45,414 nt of DNA, from the NCBI GenBank assembly GCA_902590705.1, contig CACIXU010000014.1, positions 1-45,414 on the forward strand, read 5' to 3'. This DNA comes from an uncultured Bacteroidota bacterium (GTDB lineage: Bacteria; Bacteroidota; Bacteroidia; Flavobacteriales; Flavobacteriaceae). The translations under genes and the position numbers were made by a program. This document shows positions 41,054-45,414 of the stretch, piece by piece (the first letter of the stretch is position 1; the number at the start of each line of letters is the position of its first letter). The notes under the pieces were generated by a model, which did no database searches, was not told the origin of the DNA, and saw only the letters and a list, made by a program, of their open reading frames with translations.

Positions 41054-42406
41054 TTAAAGTCCGCCAATTATTTCAATTGTTGGATTTTGAGTTTTAAATT
41101 TCTGAATTCCTATTGGAGTCACTTTACTATTCCAAAGGAATATTTTTTCCAAGTTCTTCATTTTTGAAAAAATATTGAAAGAGGCATCAGTGACTTCTGT
41201 GCCATATATATTCAATTCTCTTAAATTTTTAATATCCTTTGTATAGATTATACATTTATCTGTAAGCTTATTGTTTTGAATCCTTAGTCTAGTTAAATTG
41301 GGGAACTGAGAAAGAAAAGACAATAATTCATCCTTTAGTTGGCAGTTAGATAAATTAAGCCATATTACATGATCTTTAAGTTGAGTCAACAATTCAATGT
41401 CATTTCTTGTTATTTTTTTACCTATAAATTTTACATCCAAAAGACTTTTTTTGCTATCTAAAAAACGCCAATGATATTTTTCATCTCTAAAAACTTCCAA
41501 TTTATTTTCATCAATGGGAGTAAGGTTTAAAGTTTCAATGTAAGATTTTTCTCTAAGGTTTAATTTATATTTTTCTTCAACCAGACTTCGGATGTTTTTG
41601 TCATTTCTAAGTTTGGTCAAGGGAGTTTTTAATTTTGCGCCATTATCAATCCACCATTTTAAAACCGCAACTTGATCAAAACTCAGAGGGGTTCCTGCAG
41701 GAGGCATGAAATTAGACTCATTTTGAGAAATACTAACCCTTTTGTAAATTAAACTCTTATAAGGATTACCTTTTTGAATTCCTAAACCGCTGTTTCCTCC
41801 TTTTATGATATTTTCGTATTTACTCATGTTAAGCCCTCCATATTCTTGATTCTTATTATGACAGGCAATACATTTTTCCTCAAAAACAGGATAAATTAAA
41901 TCCTCAAAAACATATATTGAATCAGGGGAATTTTCTTTTATGGACAAAAAAACAGTTGGTATTTTCTTTTGTTTTATAAATGGTAAGCCTTTAATCAGGT
42001 ATCCTTTTCCATGAGTCATCTCACCACCATAGTGTCCTGTGATTAGAATTAAGATTAAAATAGCAAAATTAGATATTCTATTAAATGATTTATTTAAATT
42101 GAAGTTTAAAGCTCTCAGTATCCAGACTAAAAAAGTTAGAATTACAAAAGCAATCCCAGACCATTTATGAATATTGATTTGAGATTCTAAATAATAGTTG
42201 TTATCGCTAAGAAACCATCCAAAAAGAGCAGCAATACCTCCACTGATAAAAGTGAAAAACCAACCGATTGTTATTATGCGCTTTACAGAATTATTTTTTG
42301 ACTTAATTAAAATACTTACCAAAAGTGTAAGTATTATAAACCCGATCGGCAGGTGTACTATCAGAGGATGAAGACTTCCTAAAAATTCAAAGATTTCTAA
42401 AACCAT
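41054..42406 (-). CDS. DUF2231 membrane protein with c-type cytochrome and leucine-rich repeats
   Basis: A 450-residue fusion. The N-terminal DUF2231-like membrane part has about four helices in residues 10-125 and starts LHPLIVHLPIGF. A planctomycete-type cytochrome c domain follows, with the single haem site C179-I-A-C182-H183 and a likely axial Met in FMPPAG (M224). The C-terminal part (about 330-450) has leucine-rich repeats, for example LNLSNCQL and LRIQNNKLTD. This layout is typical of proteins encoded with DUF1549/DUF1553 and DUF1501 genes. It probably anchors an electron-transfer unit in the inner membrane. It starts 3 nt after the DUF1501 stop. Confidence 0.85.
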   Translation of the reverse strand: MVLEIFEFLGSLHPLIVHLPIGFIILTLLVSILIKSKNNSVKRIITIGWFFTFISGGIAALFGWFLSDNNYYLESQINIHKWSGIAFVILTFLVWILRALNFNLNKSFNRISNFAILILILITGHYGGEMTHGKGYLIKGLPFIKQKKIPTVFLSIKENSPDSIYVFEDLIYPVFEEKCIACHNKNQEYGGLNMSKYENIIKGGNSGLGIQKGNPYKSLIYKRVSISQNESNFMPPAGTPLSFDQVAVLKWWIDNGAKLKTPLTKLRNDKNIRSLVEEKYKLNLREKSYIETLNLTPIDENKLEVFRDEKYHWRFLDSKKSLLDVKFIGKKITRNDIELLTQLKDHVIWLNLSNCQLKDELLSFLSQFPNLTRLRIQNNKLTDKCIIYTKDIKNLRELNIYGTEVTDASFNIFSKMKNLEKIFLWNSKVTPIGIQKFKTQNPTIEIIGGL

Positions 42407-42409
42407 TTT

Positions 42410-43870
42410 TTATGATAATATCTCTTGAACTACATTTCCATGAACATCAGTTAACCTATATCTTCTCCCTTGAAATTTAAAGGTTAGTTTTTCATGGTCA
42501 ACTCCAAGTAAGTGCATTAAAGTAGCCTGAAAGTCGTGAATATGCACTGGCCTTTCAGTAATGTTATAACCAAAATCATCTGTTGCGCCCAAAGTAATCC
42601 CTTTTTTTACACCTGCTCCTGCCATAAAAATAGTAAAGCAGCGAGGGTGATGATCTCGACCATAATTGTCCATCTCTAGCATTCCTTGCGAATAATTAGT
42701 TCTTCCAAATTCACCTCCCCATATCACTAATGTATCTTCAAGCAACCCTCTTTGTTTGAGATCTTTTATTAGAGCTGCTGAAGCTTGATCTGTTTCTTTT
42801 GCTTGCTTTTTGATATCTCTTGGTAAATTACTGTGTTGATCCCATCCTCTGTGGTACAGTTGAATGAATTTAACATCCTTTTCAGCCAATTTTCTTGCAA
42901 GTATGCAGTTTGCAGCAAAAGTTCCAGGATTTTTACTGTCCTCCCCATAAAGGTCAAAAATATAATCTGGCTCGTCAGAAATTTTCATTACTTCTGGAAC
43001 CGAGGTTTGCATTCGGTAAGCCATCTCATAATTTGAAATTTTAGTCAATATTTCGGGATCACCAATATCTGCATGGTTAATTTTTTGTAGCTTTTTTAAG
43101 GAACTTAACTGTTCCTGTCGGATAGTGCTGGTTACCCCTGGTGGATTATCTAAATAGAGGACTGGGTCTTTGCCAGAACGAAATTGAACTCCTTGGTGTT
43201 TTGATGGTAAAAAGCCATTACCCCATAAACGTGAGTAAATAGGTTGACCTGATTTTCCTTTTGTAATTAGAACTACAAACTCAGGAAGATTTTTATTATC
43301 TGTTCCCAATCCATAGCTCAACCAGGAGCCAATAGAAGGTCTTCCAGGTAGTTCTGATCCAGTTTGTATCATGGTCATTGCTGGATCATGATTAATAGCC
43401 TCAGTATACATCGATTTAATAAAGCACAATTCATCTACAATTTTTGATGTGTAAGGCATTAAATCGCTCATCCATGCCCCACAATTTCCGTGTTGCTTAA
43501 AGTTAAACAGACTTCCAGCAATGGGAAAAGTATTTTGGCCAGATGACATTCCCGTTAATCTTTGTTCTCCAATAATACTGCTAGGGACTTCTTGTCCAAA
43601 CATTTCATTAAGTTTCGGCTTGTAATCAAACAAATCTAATTGAGAAGGTGCTCCGCTTTGAAAAAGGTAAATCACCCTCTTGGCTTTCGGAATAAAATGT
43701 GGTAATCGCTTTTTTTCACTTTCCAGTAGGTTTAGAAAGTTACTGTTCCCGTATGCATCTACGGGGCTGATTAGACCACCAAGTGAAAGTGCACCTAGGC
43801 CTAAAGAGGTCCTTGTCAGAAAATCTCTTCTGCTATAATTTTTATTATCATGGTTGTGATTACAATTCAT
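42410..43870 (-). CDS. DUF1501 family protein, Tat-exported
   Basis: A 486-residue DUF1501 protein. Twin-arginine motif SRRDFLTR at residues 13-20, then a hydrophobic GLGALSLGGLI. The core has YLFQSGAPSQLDLFDYKP near 68-85, HDPAMTMIQTG, FIQLYHRGWDQHSN near 337-350, and LLEDTLVIWGGEFGRTNYSQG near 380-400, which resembles the sulfatase/alkaline phosphatase fold. Unlike the DUF1501 protein at 31561 it lacks a T9SS tail. Its ATG directly follows the TAG stop of the DUF1553 gene. Biochemical function is not established. Confidence 0.88.
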   Translation of the reverse strand: MNCNHNHDNKNYSRRDFLTRTSLGLGALSLGGLISPVDAYGNSNFLNLLESEKKRLPHFIPKAKRVIYLFQSGAPSQLDLFDYKPKLNEMFGQEVPSSIIGEQRLTGMSSGQNTFPIAGSLFNFKQHGNCGAWMSDLMPYTSKIVDELCFIKSMYTEAINHDPAMTMIQTGSELPGRPSIGSWLSYGLGTDNKNLPEFVVLITKGKSGQPIYSRLWGNGFLPSKHQGVQFRSGKDPVLYLDNPPGVTSTIRQEQLSSLKKLQKINHADIGDPEILTKISNYEMAYRMQTSVPEVMKISDEPDYIFDLYGEDSKNPGTFAANCILARKLAEKDVKFIQLYHRGWDQHSNLPRDIKKQAKETDQASAALIKDLKQRGLLEDTLVIWGGEFGRTNYSQGMLEMDNYGRDHHPRCFTIFMAGAGVKKGITLGATDDFGYNITERPVHIHDFQATLMHLLGVDHEKLTFKFQGRRYRLTDVHGNVVQEILS

Positions 43871-45414
43871 CTATCTTCTTGTAAAAGTTTCGTTATGGTT
43901 AATTAGGGTGTTTGCGACCATAGTCATCGCAGCAGCTTTAACACTAAAAATATTTTCATCACGCGGCTTTTCCCCAACACTTAAAATTTGATAAGCTTTA
44001 TTTCTGTTTTGTAAAAAATATTGATATTGATTTTCAAATAGTTCAACTAAAACATTAATTTCCTCATCTTTTGGGAATCTACCCGTTGATAATCTAAAAC
44101 CAAATGTAATTTGATCTTTCAACGTAACTCTATTTTTAATGATTTTCTCAGCAAAAATTCTAGATGCTTCAAAAAATTGGGGATCATTCATTAATACTAA
44201 TGCCTGAAGTGGTGTTGAGGTAATATTTCTTTTTACAGTGCACACTTCTCTAGATGTAGCATCGAAAGTAAGCATATTTGGGGGTGGAGAAGTTCTTTTT
44301 ATGAATGTATAAATACCCCGTCGATAAAGATCCTCACCTTTAGATTCCTCATATTCAAGTAGGGGAACCGAAAAATTATTTTTTTCTTTCCAAAGGCCTT
44401 TTGGCTGGTATGGTTTAACACTTGGTCCTCCAAATTTTGTATTTAATAGCCCACTTAGTTTTAATGCATTATCTCTAATTATTTCTGCAGGTAAACGATA
44501 GCTATTAGATCTTGCCAATAGTATATTATTAGGGTCTTTTTTTAACAATTTCTCTGTGACCAGAGATTTTTGCTGATAAGTTTTTGACATTACCATTTGC
44601 TTTAATAATCTTTTAACATTCCAATCCTCGCTGAAATCTAATGCTAACCAGTCTAATAGCTCTGGATGAGATGGTAATTGACCCTGGACTCCAAAATCAT
44701 TTGGAGTACTTACTAGTCCCCTTCCAAAAATCATTTGCCAATAACGATTAACTGCAACTCTCGCCGTCAATGGATTTCTTTTATCAAATAGCCAATGACT
44801 TAATCCTAACCGACTTTTTGGCAAATCTGAGTTCATTTGAGGCAATATATCGGGAACCTTTGGCTCTACAGTGTACATAGGTTCTGTATAACTTCCACGA
44901 TTATAAAGATATGTTGGTCTGGGGTTTTTCATTTCTGACATGACCATTATTTCTCTTACAGTATCATATGTTTCAAGGTATTTCTCTCGATTTGCTCTTA
45001 ATCTTTTATTTAAAATCCTGATTTTTGGATCTTTTTTAATTAAATGGTTTTTAACTAATTGCCATTCAATAGGATTATCATTTCCTAATGTTTTTTGATA
45101 AATGGTTTTAACTTCAAATTCTGTTAGTTCTTCATTGTAAAACCTAAACTCATCCATTTTTCCAGTAAATAATCCATAATCACCTGTTGAACCCTCGTTT
45201 GATCTACCAATCTGCAATTTGGATTTTTTATTATCTACAAACCCTTTTTCTTTATCTCGCTTAGTTGGAAGAATTGATTTGTATAGATTATTTATCAAAA
45301 TAACTTTTTCAATTTGTTCACCATTTCTATAAAGACTCACTCCCTCAGACTCCCCGCTACCATCTGTTGTAAATGTAATATGATGCCAATCATTCCTTGA
45401 AATAGAATCCATAG
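43871..45414 (-). CDS. LamG/DUF1553 (PSD1-type) protein, N-terminus outside window
   Basis: The frame is open to the right edge, so the 5' part is missing; in related proteins a cytochrome and DUF1549 precede this region. The visible part (about 513 residues) starts with a LamG-like lectin fold (WHHITFTTDGSG, GKMDEFRFYNEELTEFEV). It is followed by DUF1553 with RVAVNRYWQMIFGRGLVSTPNDFG (read as RVAVNRYWQMIFGRG and LVSTPNDFG), LPAEIIRDNALKLSG, FDATSREVC, and TPLQALVLMNDPQF. These proteins are abundant in Planctomycetes and are thought to aid exported polymer breakdown. It forms an operon with the DUF1501 and cytochrome genes. An ATG at 45412 is internal and not the true start. Confidence 0.87.
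   Translation of the reverse strand, partial: MDSISRNDWHHITFTTDGSGESEGVSLYRNGEQIEKVILINNLYKSILPTKRDKEKGFVDNKKSKLQIGRSNEGSTGDYGLFTGKMDEFRFYNEELTEFEVKTIYQKTLGNDNPIEWQLVKNHLIKKDPKIRILNKRLRANREKYLETYDTVREIMVMSEMKNPRPTYLYNRGSYTEPMYTVEPKVPDILPQMNSDLPKSRLGLSHWLFDKRNPLTARVAVNRYWQMIFGRGLVSTPNDFGVQGQLPSHPELLDWLALDFSEDWNVKRLLKQMVMSKTYQQKSLVTEKLLKKDPNNILLARSNSYRLPAEIIRDNALKLSGLLNTKFGGPSVKPYQPKGLWKEKNNFSVPLLEYEESKGEDLYRRGIYTFIKRTSPPPNMLTFDATSREVCTVKRNITSTPLQALVLMNDPQFFEASRIFAEKIIKNRVTLKDQITFGFRLSTGRFPKDEEINVLVELFENQYQYFLQNRNKAYQILSVGEKPRDENIFSVKAAAMTMVANTLINHNETFTRR

Noticed and set aside
1-45414. CRISPR arrays, rRNA genes, complete insertion sequences or transposases
   Set aside because: No regular spaced repeats, no rRNA-like sequence and no transposase or integrase motif were seen in the frames examined.

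Overview
The window reads as chromosomal DNA of a marine Bacteroidota bacterium, most likely a flavobacterium. Evidence: strongly AT-rich sequence; a tRNA promoter of the Bacteroidota type (TTTG, 19-nt spacer, TATATTTG); almost no Shine-Dalgarno sequences; several GTG/TTG starts; many short-signal lipoproteins; a type IX secretion (T9SS) C-terminal sorting domain on one exported protein; and a DUF6428 protein. The gene content is that of a polysaccharide degrader. There are five formylglycine-type sulfatases, all lipoproteins, plus a GH88 hydrolase, a sialidase-like protein, three sodium/solute symporter-type genes or partners, and two sets of DUF1501-type proteins best known from Planctomycetes/Verrucomicrobia.

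Layout. 1-252: end of thioredoxin. 461-6229: a tight six-gene operon (GH88, TIM-barrel isomerase, Gfo/Idh/MocA dehydrogenase, SDR, DUF3311, SSS symporter), probably for uptake and intracellular use of an unsaturated or otherwise modified uronic-acid sugar. 6349-6422: tRNA-Asp. 6409-10331: a segment bracketed by two copies of the tRNA-Asp 3' end and its downstream flank. It is rich in palindromes and short repeats, and carries an AraC-like remnant, a metallophosphoesterase/glycosyltransferase pair and an orphan DUF6428 gene; no integrase is visible. 10542-13052 (minus): sialidase-like protein and symporter. 13273-14541: Na+/H+ antiporter. 14580-17267 (minus): sulfatase and an SDR/DUF2867 protein. 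17281-17507: a gene-free gap with a candidate structured RNA. 17508-20322 (minus): LtaS-like phosphoglycerol transferase and lipid kinase, a plausible transfer-and-recycle pair. 20407-23670: a lipoprotein, then an ECF sigma factor, an anti-sigma-like membrane protein, a basic repeat protein and an outer-membrane-like protein.

23719-33168 is the most interesting locus. Seven closely spaced genes encode a PhoD-like phosphatase, a sulfatase, a SUMF1/FGE-fold protein that lacks the catalytic cysteines, a Tat-signal Gfo/Idh/MocA dehydrogenase, a Tat-signal TIM-barrel isomerase, a DUF1800 protein and a DUF1501 protein with both a Tat motif and a T9SS tail. This looks like an extracytoplasmic desulfation and oxidative sugar-cleavage pathway. 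33161-34135 (minus) is another dehydrogenase. 34238-39630 holds three more sulfatases with an acyl-CoA thioesterase between them. 39768-41051 is rmuC. 41054 to the right edge (minus) is a DUF1553/LamG - DUF1501 - DUF2231/cytochrome c/LRR module, cut by the window edge.

All functional statements are by motif and family recognition on reading; no database search was run.
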